NCBI RefSeq assembly: GCF_011386835.1
Contig: NC_088795.1
Span: 114,159,434-114,223,433, forward strand
Origin: Chrysemys picta bellii
Lineage: Eukaryota; Chordata; Testudines; Emydidae
DNA: 64,000 nucleotides
Direction: 5' to 3'
Of this stretch, positions 46,261-57,780 are shown piece by piece. The notes below the pieces were generated by a model that was not told where the DNA came from, searched no databases, and saw nothing but the letters and a program-made list of their open reading frames with translations. Position numbers and translations under genes: made by a program. Within the stretch, counting starts at the first letter, position 1. Every line of letters starts with the position of its first letter.

Positions 46261-46639
46261 TGAATGTGTTCACCTTCTGAATGTGCCAGCTGGACCTTAC
46301 CCAGATGCACATTGGATTGTGTCAACAGATGGCGAAAAAAGGGACAAAAAGGACAGTATTTCAAAACTGAATCTGTAATATTAAACAGGTGTGGAGGTAA
46401 GAAAATGTTAATGAGTAAAGAACTCTATTCAGATATAAACACAGAGGAATACAGTCACTAACTCACACGAGGGTGGTTGTGAGGTGTCTATTGTAGCTGA
46501 ATATTTTTTACTAAGAGAAGGAAAAAATGATGAAGGTCTTTCTGATAGCTCTGCTTTTCTAGTAACACTTAGAATGAACAGTTCACTAATGAAAAACTGC
46601 TAGTAACTGCTCAGGCAGTCCCTGTTGTCCTTTCATTCT

Positions 46640-46835
46640 TCTGGTCATTTTAGCAACAACAATACTTAACATTAATGTAGTTTCCAACTGTATATTTTCA
46701 AAGGGCTACACAAACATGCTAAGCCTCTTGATGCTCCTAAAATGGGGAAAGTGAGATATACTGACTCACCCAATGTCACACAATATCAATAGCAGAGCAC
46801 TGGACTACACCCAGGAGTTTCAGGTACCCAAGGCC
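46640..46835 (+). repeat. MIR-type SINE relic
   Basis: The order 'caacaacaatacttaacatt', 'cctcttgatgctcctaaaat', 'ggggaaagtgagatatactg', 'actcacccaatgtcacacaa' and 'agagcactggactacaccca' follows the MIR consensus shape. It is old. Confidence 0.75.
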
Positions 46836-47469
46836 CATAGAGTCGCCACTGGGTCATGTTGCTTCTCCTGTGAATGTTCTCTTCCTTCAAGCTAAGCTCC
46901 ACAATTATGATGCGAAGAAATGACATTAAAAAGGTCTAAGGAATAATGAGAATGAAAGAAAAGACACTGAGGCAGTGTAAACTCATGTGGCATAAACTGA
47001 GTTGATTCATCTAATTTAGTATCTTACAATAAGTGTAAATGTATAGGCAGCTTTTGATCTGAGAAGGTAATTTAGGATTTAACATGAAAAACATTCTTGC
47101 TGTGGAGGGCACTTTTGGGTCTGTACCTCACTATAATAATGTGATTTTATGTATGATTCCTTTTGTGGGTTTGTCAGCCTCCAGGGCGGCCTGTCACTCA
47201 TCCTTTGCCAATGAGTTTGGCCATGTGACCTTTTGGACTGAATAAAAGACTCAGAATCATGAGCCCAGTCACAGAGGAAGAATGTATCTTCATTACCTTT
47301 CTATCCCCTCTCCCCCCAAAAGAAAAAATGCAGCATGGTCACTCTTACAAATTTAGGCAGCAGCAACATTTGCATTTGGATTATGATGTGGTATCAGTCA
47401 TTCACTGGTGTAAATGTCAGTGCTGAGTTGAGTGGCTACCGGCTGTCTTACACCCCACAATTGTGCAGC
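46836..47469. other. Intergenic stretch without recognised features
   Basis: Nothing recognised. Confidence 0.5.
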
Positions 47470-47995
47470 CTCAGTTCTTGAACTGGAAAAATACTTAAGT
47501 ATTTTCAGCTTGGAAATAAGAGGGGATATGATAGAGGTCTATAAAATCATGACTGGTGTGGAGAAAGTAAATAAGGAAGTGTTATATACTTCTTCTCATA
47601 ACACAAGAACTAGGGGCCACCAATGAAATTAATAGGCAGCAGGCTTAAAACAAACAAAAAGAAGTATTTTTCCACACAACGCACAGTCAACCTGTGGAAC
47701 TCCTTGCCAGAGGATGTTGTGAAGGCCAAGACTATAACAGGGTTCAAAAAAGAGCTAGATAAATTCATGGAGAATAGGTCCATCAATGGCTATTAGCCAG
47801 GATGGGCAGGGATAGTGTCCCTAATCTCCGTTTGCCAGAAGCTGGGAATGGGTGACAGGGGATGGATCACTTGATGATTACCTGTTCTGTTCATTCCCTC
47901 TGGGGCACCTGGCATTGGCCACTGTCAGAAGACAGGATACTGGACTAGATGGACCTTTGGTCTGACCCAGTATACCCGTTCTTATGTTCTTAAGG
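47470..47995 (+). mobile_element. CR1 LINE, 3' end with terminus
   Basis: It starts inside the C-terminus of ORF2 (a frame with LEIRGDMIEVYKIMTG), continues through the 3' UTR ('cacacaacgcacagtcaacc', 'ctggactagatggacctttg') and ends 'cgttcttatgttctta', the natural CR1 3' end. It is 5'-truncated but among the better preserved CR1 tails in the window. Confidence 0.88.
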
Positions 47996-48194
47996 GCTAG
48001 TGTGCTTTTCCCATTACACATCAGACTGCTATCGCCCTGAAGAGTCGTTCCTTCCTCAGGCTCAAAATGAACTCACCTTCCATTCAGCTTCATGATGCTT
48101 TTTCTGAAAAGAACATGTATTAATCATAAAGCTGTCTTGATTTTTATCTCTCTGATTTTTTTATTAATTTATTTGTGATTCATATTGGCCTTAT

Positions 48195-48970
48195 AGTGCC
48201 TGAGTGAGTGTGTCAGCACAGTGTCTCTTTAAGCCAAGCACTCAGTAGCCAGACCTTGTTCACTATAGCTGTAGCTGAACCAACTGGCAGCCAAGCTCCC
48301 CTCACCCCCCGCCCCGCCTCCTCCTCCTCCCCTGAGCATGCCGCGTCCCCGCTCCTCCACCTACCTCCCAGCGCTTCCTGCCCCGCCACTGCCAAACAGC
48401 TGTTTGACAGCGTTAGCACATTCCGGGAGGGAGCGGGAGGAGCGGGAATGTGGCGCGCTCAGGGGAGGAGGTGGGGAAGAGACGGGGCTGGGGCAAGGAT
48501 TTGGGGAAAGAGTTGGAACAGGGGCAGGGAGGGGTTGGAGTTGGGGTGGGGACTTTGGGGAAGAGGTTGGAATGGGGGCGGGGCAGGGGTGGGAAGAGGC
48601 AGGGCAGGACCAGGGTTTCATAAAAGGGATGGAGTGGGGGCAGGGCCGGGGGCAGAGGGAGGGTCAGCACCCACAGGGAAGTGGGGAAGTCGGGGCCTAT
48701 GCATGGGCGAGGGGAGGTGGACACCCCAACATGAGCCCCTGCCCTCTGTGCAGCAGATTAGGAGACCAGCTTCACAGTCCTAAACAGCTTGGCCAGTGGC
48801 GGCTCTTTGGTGGGGGAGGGGAATAGGGGCAGCCCTGAGGCTGCAGACACAATGGAGGAGGGCAGCAGAGGGAGGAGGGGCAGTATCTTCCCTCCTGCTG
48901 CAAACTTCACCCAAATGTGATATGAAACTCAGGTTGGGAGTGGGCAGGTGCCCTCCCATCCTCTCTAAAT
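48195..48970. repeat. GC-rich interspersed repeat, probably a hAT-type MITE body
   Basis: A GC-rich island starts near CAGTGTCTCTTTAAGCC and carries CCAAACAGCTGTTTGACAG and a long G-rich part (48480-48700) with repeats of GGGGCAGGG and GTTGGAATGGGG. It ends near CAGTGGCGGCTCTTTGG. The sharp composition change and the CAGTGGCGG motif fit hAT-type elements like the one at 20982-21951. A CpG island of a gene is the alternative, but no exon is near. Frames across it are chance. Confidence 0.5.
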
Positions 48971-49300
48971 GACACCTCTGATCAGTTTAAAACCACTTCT
49001 TTAGTTAACTACACCAGTATTACTTGGTATGTAGACCAAGGTACTCATGCCCCTCCTTATGCTCATACTCAGGTACTCATGCTCCTCCTTTAATACTTAT
49101 ATATATGTAGATATATCCAGTTTGCGTAATTCACTAAATTCAAGCCTCTCCTTATTTTCAGAACTTGCAATAGTTCCACCTCTGCCTTCATCTCTTCTCC
49201 AATCTCCTCCTACACTATCTGCAGCACCCTGTGATCCACCCAAGTTTTTCTCCTGACTGTTGTCTCTGTCACTTTCATCCACTCCTGCTCTGTGCCATTT
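48971..49300. other. MITE end fragment and unassigned DNA
   Basis: A fragment at 48975-49042 ('ttaactacaccagtattact', 'ggtatgtagaccaagg') resembles the right end of a GTCTACAC-type MITE. The rest is unassigned. Confidence 0.4.
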
Positions 49301-49309
49301 TTCATACTA

Positions 49310-50822
49310 ATGGGGAGCACCCACCCGGAAAAATAAAAATCAGTGCCTGTGACCCTCGTGGTAGCTTTTTCCCAGTTACCTGACAGATATTATGCAGGAC
49401 ACAACAGGCAGCTCTAACCAATGGGAAATTTTTCTCACAGAGATCCAGTCTAGTGACTAACCACTGCCAGCATCCCTACAATCTACCAAAAGCCCATTCA
49501 GCTGTCGTTCTGCACGTGAGGAGCGGGTAGTTAAATCTTTCCTTGTTGCTGCTGAGGTGGCCATGCATGGCTTCATGAGCCAAACGAACAAGGGGTAGGC
49601 TGGATTCCCCAGAAGCACTATTGGCATTTCAATATCACCATTGGTAAACTGCCGCTCAGGAAAGAAAGTCCCTGCTTGCAGCTTTCTGAACAGCCCTGTG
49701 TTCTTAAAAATGAGACTGTCATGAACCTTCCCTGACCAGCCCACACTGATATTCATCACCAATGCTTGCATAACTATAAAAAAGTAGACATTTCTGTTGA
49801 TGTACTCTGTGGCAAGGTGGGCTGGTGCCAAAACAGGGATATGTGTGCCATCTATTACCCCACGGCAATATGGGAACCCCATTCCTGCAAATCCATCCAT
49901 TATTTCCTGCACATTGCTGAGAGTCACAGTCCTGCATAGCAAGAGATGATTAATGCCCCTAAACACTTGCATGACAATGGCCCCAATTGTGGATTTTCCA
50001 ACTCCAGAATGATTTTCCACTGACCAGTAGCAATCTGGCATTGCAAGCTTCCAGACTGCGATTGCCACTTTCTTCTCCACTGTCAATGCAGATCTCATTC
50101 TGGTGTCCATATGCTGGAAGCCTGGGGCAAACTCAGCACACAGAACCAGGAATGTGGCCTTTTGCATCCAAAAGTTCTGCAGCCACTGCTCATCATCCCA
50201 AACCTGCATTTCAATGCAATCCCACCAGTCAGTGCTTGTTTCTCAAAGCCAGAAGCAGTACTCAGCTGTCTGCAGCCAACAACATTGAATTGTTTTTCAC
50301 TATATCCCTCAACAAACTATCCTTGCAGAAATCCTCATGTCCCCCGCTGGTGCAGTACTTCCTATGGGACTCCAAATACAGGAGAATCAAGAATTCTGTA
50401 TTTGCAAAGTTCATGAGACTAGTGCAGAGCTCTGTGGGCTCCATGGTTCTGGCAGAGATGGAAAAGTGCCAGGCGGGTTTGTGAGATTTTTAAAAAAGGC
50501 ATGAAAATTATGGGATATGGATGGCATTATGGGATGGAGAAAGTTGCATGCTTGGAACTTGACCCAGATCCCTGGGCAAGTCATTTCAATCCCACAACAT
50601 ATTGTGAAAATTTCCCAGAAGGCATTGCGACGGATGATGTCATGTGGCACACTGGGCTACCTACCCGTGGTGCACCACTCTTGCATTAGCACAAGCATTC
50701 CTAGTGAATACATGGAGGACCAATACAAGCCACGTATATACATGCCTGAGCAGTATACAAACTGTGGTGGCTATATACCGATGTAACTTTTATCAACCAG
50801 AGTTTGTAGTGTAGACACGGCC
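49310..50822 (-). mobile_element. PIF/Harbinger DNA transposon, decayed
   Basis: It carries a Harbinger transposase remnant on the minus strand (49457-50209). The right border is ...TAGTGTAGACACGGCC followed by TTA (50823-50825). The minus-strand start GGCCGTGTCTACACTAC is the end motif of the small MITEs elsewhere in the window (5325, 34123, 60500). The left border could not be found. The pre-transposase stretch 50210-50700 is decayed. Confidence 0.75.
49457..50209 (-). pseudogene. Harbinger-type (HARBI1-like) transposase remnant
   Basis: A 250-codon open frame. A helix-turn-helix-like segment (about residues 48-82, KKVAIAVWKLA...SGVGKSTIGAIVMQV) comes first. The DDE nuclease core follows: VIDGTHIPV (first Asp, near residue 118), YINRNVYFFIVMQAL, then ISVGWSGKVHDSLIFKNTGLF, then LLGNPAYPLFVWLMKP. 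In working relatives the last block has Asp where Asn is seen (GDPAYP), so the second catalytic acid is lost. A gap is present after MQALV, and the end of the frame (LTTRSSRAERQLNGLL) no longer shows the third acid clearly. It is a fossil, not a HARBI1 orthologue, since it lies between transposon ends. Confidence 0.85.
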
Positions 50823-50825
50823 TTA

Positions 50826-51140
50826 GTGTCTTCTCTCACTATCTATTCAGGTTATAACAAAGTGCCCATTACTATGATATCTGAGTACCTGAAAGATTCT
50901 AGTAAACAGCAAAACAATTGCTCAATGAATTGTGGAGTCTATAAGTAAATATATAAAAAAGACACTGAGTGAGATTTTCAGAAGTACTTAAGTGCTACAT
51001 CATGTCAATACATTTGTTTCTGGGGCAGGTATGGAAACCTGGCCACTGATAAATTAGCCACAAAATACCTTTGACAGCAAAACCAGTCTTACAGGTGAAG
51101 GAGCAGGGAGTGGTTCAGTTCACAACCTCACCTCAGAAAT
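50826..51140. other. Intergenic stretch without recognised features
   Basis: Nothing recognised. Confidence 0.5.
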
Positions 51141-51142
51141 TA

Positions 51143-51240
51143 TGGGCCTGCTTCTTCTATCACTTCCATCTGTGTAACTCCATTTTCATTGAAGTTACTC
51201 CTGATTTAAGCCATTATATGCGAGAGAAGAATCCAGGCCC
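51143..51240. repeat. Short palindromic repeat (GGGCCTG...CAGGCCC)
   Basis: The ends GGGCCTGCTTCTTCTATCAC and AGAGAAGAATCCAGGCCC are inverted. The middle has GAAGTTACTCCTGATTTAAG. It is a common small repeat of amniote DNA, non-coding. Confidence 0.6.
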
Positions 51241-52095
51241 AAAAGTATAAAGCACTTATCTCACAGTAGCTGGATTTCCTGCAGAACAGCATGTAACAGC
51301 AGGCTGGCTGGCTGTTTTCAGCTTGTAGGTGGATGGACCGATTTGCTTCTTACTATTTTCTTAGGTTGTACAAGATTCCTTTTTTGGACTTCTCTCCACA
51401 TGCTGGGATGTGTGCTTGGCTGGCACTAAGCAGGTGCGTCAAACCTGTTCTAAAGACCTCCATTCATTCAGCTCTTCCTGCTCAGTATTCCTTCCTTTAC
51501 AAGCTTGTTCTTTTTTGTTCATTTGTTCAATTTTTTTTGTTAAACATTTCTTTTGAGGCTAAACTAGTCCAGTGCCTACTGCTGCTTACTATTAATTTTT
51601 ATTATTCATTATATGCAATCTGTGTTACAATATCACTCTGATGCCTTAATCAAGCTTGTAGTCCTTAAGTGCTGCAGAAACACATACAAAGACATGGCCC
51701 ATATCATATTGCTGTCAATAATGGAGAAAGGATTTGTGTGCAGTTAGTGAATACTTGTCCAGATATGCACTGTAAGCACCACCTCATGCATCAAGAAAAA
51801 GTCTATAGCAGCAGTCAGAGACTTTCATGGACCCCTCTGTGCTTGTGTGTTTTCATTTCTGGAAAATCCAGGTGCAAAATATTCAAGTCATTTGAACCTT
51901 GGCAGTGATTTTAGCTAATAGTCAAATACGTTCAGACAGACACGGAGTGAAAATTCCATGTTATGCATGAAACAAAGTATGAAAGGAGGCAAAAACAAAC
52001 TGCTGATCCTGCACGCTTTACCCAGAGGAATAATTCCCATTGGGCGTTGAAGTCAATCAGAGTTTTGTCTGAGTAAGGACTGCAAGAGCAGGCCC
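51241..52095. other. Intergenic stretch without recognised features
   Basis: An open stretch at 51333-51641 has no known similarity. Near 52035-52085 there is a fragment of a small palindromic repeat (GTTGAAGTCAATCAGAG). Nothing else recognised. Confidence 0.45.
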
Positions 52096-52099
52096 AAAG

Positions 52100-53205
52100 T
52101 ATAGGCACAAAGGAATTGCCATACTGGATCAGACCTGAAGTCCACCTAGTTCAGTATTCTGTCTCTGGCAGTAGCCACTACTAGAAGCTTCAGAGGAAGA
52201 TATAAGAACTGACAGTAGCCAGATGTGGGCTAAACTGTCCCCATCCACATTAGTTCTCATCCTGGTGTCTAATATAGACTGGTTTAAGCCCAATATTTTT
52301 TATCGTCAGTGATGATAATTTTAGATATTCCTGATATTCATATGCATGTCCAATCCCTTTCTGTATGTGGTTAAACTCTTGGCCTCAATGACTTTCTTTG
52401 GCAGTGAATTCCACAGTTTAATTATACATTGTATTTCTTTTTATTGATTTTGAATCCCCCCTTTTAATTTCATGGAATGTCTGCTTGTCCTTGTATTGTG
52501 ACATGGGGAGAACAGAAAGCTCCTGATCTATCTTCTCTAGATCATCCATTATTTTATATTATGCCCCTTTTTATTGATCTCTTTTCTAAGGAAAACAATC
52601 CCAATCTTTTCAGTCTCTCACCCTATGAGAGTTTAACCATCACTTTCATCGTCTTTCTCTGAACCCCTTCTAGTTTGGCAATATCCTTTCTGAGATGGGG
52701 TGACTATTACTGCAAAACAATATTCCAGGTGAAACTGCACCATTGATTTAGATTAAAGGCATTATAATAATCTCTGTATTATTCACCCTCCCATTTCTTG
52801 TGCAACCTTACATTTCTTTTGCTTTTTTGACCACCGACGCACATTGAGCAGAGGTCATCATAGAGTGGTCCACAATGACTCCCATGTCCCTCTCTTGGGT
52901 TTATATAGTTAATGTAGAAACCTATAAAGAGTATGAGCAGTGTAATTTTTTCCCTCCAATGTGCATTACTTTGCATTCATCAACACTGAATTTCATTTGC
53001 CACTGTATTGTCCATTCATCCAGTTTGTTTAGGTCTGTCTATAGTTCCTTCCTCACAGTCATCTCTGGTCTTCACTAACCTAAATAACTTTGTGTCACCT
53101 GGAAATTTGCTATCTTGCCATTCCCACCTCCTTTCCAATTAATTTAGGAATATATTAAACAACATGGGACCTAATACAGAACTGTCAGGCACTTCCTTTT
53201 TGCCT
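52100..53205 (-). mobile_element. CR1 LINE, 3' third
   Basis: The plus strand shows the complement of a long CR1 3' part. It runs from the 3' UTR ('tactggatcagacctgaagt', 'tggcctcaatgactttcttt', 'gtgaattccacagtttaatt') through the ORF2 C-terminus ('ctgaaccccttctagtttgg') into the reverse transcriptase end ('ccaatgtgcattactttgca', 'ttgtgtcacctggaaatttg'). It is broken by stops and small deletions and ends near 53205. Confidence 0.85.
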
Positions 53206-53604
53206 TGATGAAAATTGACCAGGCTGCCACAGAGCCAGGCGAGCAAACTGGCAGCAAACCAAGCAGGTTTGGAAACCTGACTGAGGGGCAGGGTTTAATC
53301 AGAACGTTTTCAAAAATAGAACCATCTCTGCCATACATTTTATTTTTGACAAATCAGCAAATTGCAATAAAAAATATTATATTGGAATTTTTCTGACCAG
53401 CTCTAGAACTGATACAAACTTTAGCAGACAGGAAAAGTGACGTGCCCATGCTCATAGAGAAATTCTATGGATTAGTTGAAAATAGAACCCAAGACACAAA
53501 CATCTCCCCATTAACATCAATCTACAAGGACTTCAGTGGGAGGCAGTTATGTACTGTGGCAGGAGAATAGAGCCCTAAATCTCCTATTGCTGGGTACAGG
53601 TCTG
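53206..53604. other. Intergenic stretch without recognised features
   Basis: Nothing recognised. Confidence 0.5.
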
Positions 53605-53652
53605 AAGGTATGTCCTCACTGCAATCGGAGGTATGACTATAGCTCAGGTAGG

Positions 53653-54492
53653 CAGGGCCGGCTTTAAGCCGATTCAGCCGATTCAGCTGAATTGGGCCCA
53701 GCGCCTAAGAGGGCCCCGCAGCTGTCCACTCCGCCCCCAGCTCACTTCCCCCTCCTCCCCTCCCCTGAATGCTCCACCCCCTGTTCCTCCCCCTCCCCTG
53801 CTTCCCGCGAATCAGATGTTCGCGGGAAGTCTGAAAAGGGGCAGGCAGCGGCAGCAACAGGTAAGGGGGGGGGCCGCGAGGAGGGCTCCTGGGAGGCGCA
53901 GTGCGGCCCAGTCCGGACCTGGCGGCTCTGGCTCCAGCCCGGCACGGGCCCCGGGACAGCAGCCCCAGTTCCGGCCGAGCACCCCCAGCACGGCCCCACG
54001 GCTCCGGCCCCGGCCGAGCACCTCCGGCCCCGGCTCGGGCCCCGGGGTGCCGGCCCGGCCCCGGCCTGAACACCTCTGGCTCAGGCCCCGGCGGCTCTGG
54101 CTCAGGCCCTGGCCCCGGCGGCTCTTGCTCAGGCCCCAGGGCGCCGGCCCCAGCCCCAGCTGAGGGGTGCCAGCCGAGCACCCCTGGCCTGGCTCGGGCC
54201 CCACGGCTCCGGCCCCGGCCGAGCACCCCCGGCCCGGCTCCGGCCCCACGGCTCGGGCCCGAGCGGCCCCGGCCCGAGCCCCTCGGGCCCCGGCGGCTCT
54301 GGCTCGGGCCCCGGCGTGCCGGCTCGGCCCCGGGCCGAGCGACTCCGGCCTGGCCCTGGCCCCAGCGGCTCCGGCCCGGACCCAAACCCCGCGACCCCAG
54401 CCCAAGCGGGGCCCAATTCCTGGGGGCGGGGCTTGCTGGCGGCAAGCCCCGCCCCCTGGAATTGGGCCCCGCTCTTGCTAAGGCCGGCCCTG
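53653..54492. mobile_element. hAT-type element with internal GC-rich minisatellite, 840 bp
   Basis: It starts CAGGGCCGGCTTTAAGCCG and ends TAAGGCCGGCCCTG, with a perfect 8-bp target duplication CAGGTAGG (53645-53652 and 54493-54500). From about 53900 to 54420 it holds many diverged units of a (GGCCCCGGCCGAGCACC / CGGCTCCGGC)-like repeat. This repeat opens long Pro/Ala/Gly/Arg-rich frames on both strands, which are by-products. It has no transposase. Confidence 0.88.
53900..54420. repeat. GC-rich minisatellite inside the hAT element
   Basis: Tandem, diverged units around CCCCGGC, CTCCGGC and GAGCACC with a period near 15-30 bp. It is extremely CpG-rich and likely length-variable. Confidence 0.8.
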
Positions 54493-54720
54493 CAGGTAGG
54501 CATACCTACTCTAGTTTTAATCTAGCTAATATAACTAAAAATAGTAATGTAGGTGTGTGGGCTATGAACATGAGTACATACCAGGGTTCTAGGTGGCCTT
54601 ATCCAGCCTGCACCAGGGTCCATGCCACTGTGTCATTACTGCTATTTTTAGCAACATTAGCTAGATTAAAGACATACACACACTAGCTACATTAAAGCTA
54701 GTGTGGGTATGTCTACTTGA

Positions 54721-56635
54721 GGTGCAAACACATTTCCAACTGCAACATAAACATGCTCCGAAAGCCAGAAGTATCCTTCCTCACTAAATTCATTCTTTTA
54801 AAAAAAAAGTTATTTAAAAAACAAAGCAAAAAGCAAGTTGGCACAACTCACAAAATATTGAGGTCAGGAATTAGTTTGGAACTCAATTGCTCATAAACTG
54901 CCACCTGGGTAGGGAGAGCCTAGTCAGCAATTGCATGAACCTTCAAAGGGACTAGAATTATTGCCAAGTAGTCCCACCCTTTTTCTTCCTCATTAGATTT
55001 CCTCAAATATCTTAGTCTTGCATTACACTATATATAAATAATATGCACATTATTATATTAGCACATACAAACCACCTAGAACAGAAGGTACTTAATCATC
55101 AATTTGATCTTCAGCAGATAAGTGAAAAATTATGATCTGATTTTATCTATACATACACATCATTTCATCACCATGGCAAATCAGTTTGTACAGCATCTGT
55201 GCTATTATATATGATTAAAAAACAGGTTTAATACTGTAGCTCCAGATTTTTTTAAGCATACACTTAAAACTAAAATAATTAATACCAACCTCCACCAGAA
55301 AGGATTGCAACTCAAATATCACTGGTATCAAAGTGTCTAGGATCCTAGAATATACAGATCCCTTGGAGCAGATCCCTTGGAGCAGATCAAGCTGGAGTAG
55401 ATTCTTATAGCTCAGCTAAAGAATTATCCCTTTGTGCATTAGGAGATTCATCACTTTCTCATGGGATGACACAATTCTCCACACCCACTGCCTATCTGTT
55501 TCCTAACTTCTTCCTTTAAGATGAAAAGAAAGAAACACAGAGAATGAGCTATCTTTTCCCCCTAAGGTTGAGCACCACCGCTTTTTTTTTAGCTGGAAAT
55601 GGTTTGTGCTACTGCTGTGTGTGCGGTAAATTGTATGGGTAAATAGTCTCAAACCTTTCAGTATGATACTTTTCATAAGCAACAGAACGGTTAAGTAACT
55701 AACGCAAGTAAATGCATAATTGCTGTTTGTGTCAGAATGAAAATGCTGAAGATCCATACTGTCAGGAGGATGAAATATAGAATCGTTTACATAACACAGC
55801 TCCTTTTGTTTATTTTGAACTATTATTTTACCTCAGCAGACATAGGCTCCGTTTCAGGAAAAACATCCGTCTTCAGAACAGCATGTAAGCACTTGCTTAC
55901 ACTTTAAGCACATGCTAAGTTCTTTTCTCAAGTGGGGCCATAGATTTTTTTTTTTTTGAGCAAAATGTTGTGTGCTCTACGCCTGATGCAACATGTGAAC
56001 AATTAGCTGACTGTGATGTCTGTTTGGAGCCAAGACTTGTTAAAGGATAGGAGGGCTGACAATGACCAAGGAAGCCACTATCATCATTCCCTTTTATAGT
56101 TCTTCTCATTTTGTTTGCTTGCTTTCTTGGAAGGTCATCCAAGTTCCTGAAAGAGATCCTGTTTGAGGGAATGTGTCCTTCAGGTCACAAGCAGACTGTA
56201 TTTGTGACCGGTGGTAATTTTACTCCTACACATTGCTACTGGTGGCTGCTCCTGCGGCTTCTATTACATGTGCATGTTCCCCCCCTAACTGAAACTGATC
56301 TTCTGAAATACTTCCTCTCAGGGACTTAACAAAACTTGATAAGTCATTAAGTCAATTCTTTACTGAAAGAGTATCCTGTCTATATGATGAATGCATTCAC
56401 ATTAGCAACTGAAATAATTGGGGTGGGATTCACCCCCTCGTCCAGCCCTGTTATGCTAGTCTTATCTCCCCACTCACAGGGGTTAGGCCAGGAGTGAAAG
56501 GAGACACGATAGGATAGCCAGTGGGGGTGGGGGGAGAGGGAGAGCCCCTAGGGAGGCTGCTGTAATTTAGAGCAGCCCCCAAACCTCCATAACTTACATT
56601 GGGGGCTGTTTTATCTCCATGGAGCAACACAGAAT
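54721..56635. other. Intergenic stretch without recognised features
   Basis: AT-rich DNA. A 15-bp unit ending TTGGAGCAGATC is tandemly repeated twice at about 55365-55390. No exon or repeat family recognised. Confidence 0.5.
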
Positions 56636-56639
56636 CAGT

Positions 56640-57780
56640 TGGACACAAAGATGGTTAACATTACTTTTGCCCTGCCTGCCAAGAACCTGGCTACAGGGGT
56701 GCCAGTCGAGGCCAAGGCCTGGGTTGGAGGGGACTCAAGAACATGATCTGAGTTTAGTCTGGAGGGGCAAGTCCAGAAGCAGCAGGCCATACTAGTGTCA
56801 TGCCATAGGATCAGGTTGGAGTTGAAGTCAATGAGCCACACTGGGCCAGATCTAAGTGAGTCAGCTGAAGTAGGGTCGGTGGAATAGAGGAGTGAGGTGT
56901 CAGGAATGGAGCGTGGGACCAAGAATCAAAAGTATCAGGAGCAGGGCTGAAGCCAGGAACTAGGAGCAAGGCAAGATATCAGGAGTGCACAGCAGAGTCT
57001 GCAGCAATAAGCCAGGGATCTGTCTAGCAGGGCCGGCTCCAGGCACCAGCCCACCAAACTTGTGCTTGGGGCGGCACCTGGAGTGGGGGTGGCGTGGTGC
57101 TCCGGCTCCGGCCGCCGGGGAGAGCAGAGCCGTAGTGGGCTCGCTGCCCTCCCATGGCGCTCTGGCCGCCGGGGAGAGCGGGGCCGCGACTGGGCTCGCC
57201 GCCCTCCTCCCGGCGCTCTGGCTGCCGAGGCGAACGGAGCCCAGCCGGGCTCACTGCCCTTCCCCCTGCGCTCCGGCTGGTCGGGGAGAGGGGCCCGCGG
57301 CCGGGCTTGGCGCCCTCCCCTGCCATGCTGGGGCGGGGGAGGGGCCGCGGCGGGAGACTTTTTTGCCTGGGGCGGCAAAAAAGCCAGAGCTGGCCCTGGC
57401 TCCGGCCGGTCGGGGAAAGTGGCCCGTGGCCGGGCTCGGTGCCCTCCTCTGCTGCGCTGGGGCGGGGGGGTTGGGGGGACAGGGAGGAGGGCGGCGGGAG
57501 GCTTTTTTGCCTGGGGCGGCAAAAAAGCCAGAGCCGGCCCTGCTGTCTAGTTGCACAGGCAGCTTCCAGGTGTTTTCCCAAAGCCTTTAAATAGCATGCC
57601 TGGGCCAATCAGGAAACATGGTAGGACCTTCAGGGGTGCTTGAACCTATCAATCTCATAAGTTGTTGTTCCTCACTTTACCAGAGCTGCGAGGTGGTGGT
57701 GTGGACACAGCAGCCACCCAGGAGCAGGCAGAACTGGATTCTTGGCCCATGGATCCTCACACTCCCCCACTTGGGCTTTG
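56640..57780 (+). repeat. LTR-like repeat, unclassified, split by a hAT element
   Basis: Blocks such as 'caggagcagggctgaagcca', 'TTTAAATAGCATGCC' and 'ccaatcagg' occur in the same order as in 42914-43290. The hAT-type element 57028-57542 interrupts it, with duplicated CTGTCTAG on both sides. Exact borders of the outer repeat are not clear. Confidence 0.45.
57028..57542. mobile_element. hAT-type MITE with CAGGGCCGGCTC ends, 515 bp
   Basis: It starts CAGGGCCGGCTCCAGGCACC and ends AGAGCCGGCCCTG. A perfect 8-bp target duplication CTGTCTAG lies at 57020-57027 and 57543-57550. The inside has tandem-like units with 'ccgggctcg', 'gccctcc' and two copies of 'TTTTTTGCCTGGGGCGGC' (near 57358 and 57504). 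Frames on both strands are by-products of the GC-rich repeats. Confidence 0.9.

Larger units (their letters stand above)
53606..54720. mobile_element. MITE with GTATGTC ends, split by a hAT insertion
   Basis: The left part 53606-53652 (GAAGGTATGTCCTCACTGCA) and the right part 54493-54720 (ending TGTGGGTATGTCTACTTGAG) form one element whose inner blocks mirror each other (TTAGCTAGATTAAAG against TTTAATCTAGCTAATAT). The hAT-type element 53653-54492 was inserted into it later. Confidence 0.65.

Noticed and set aside
48208..48826. Frames of up to 191 codons in a GC-rich island
   Set aside because: Low-complexity Gly/Trp/Arg sequence from G-rich repeats. No splice sites or similarity to a known protein.
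49457..50209. A host HARBI1 gene
   Set aside because: The frame has a lost catalytic Asp, a gap and a decayed end, and it lies next to a transposon terminus, so it is a transposon fossil.
53705..54686. Frames of up to 261 codons rich in Pro, Ala, Gly and Arg
   Set aside because: They are products of the GC-rich minisatellite in a hAT element with exact borders, and they occur on both strands and in several frames at once.
56935..57608. Several frames of 100-200 codons on both strands
   Set aside because: They fall in the GC-rich MITE 57028-57542, and the same stretch is open in most frames. No domain can be read.
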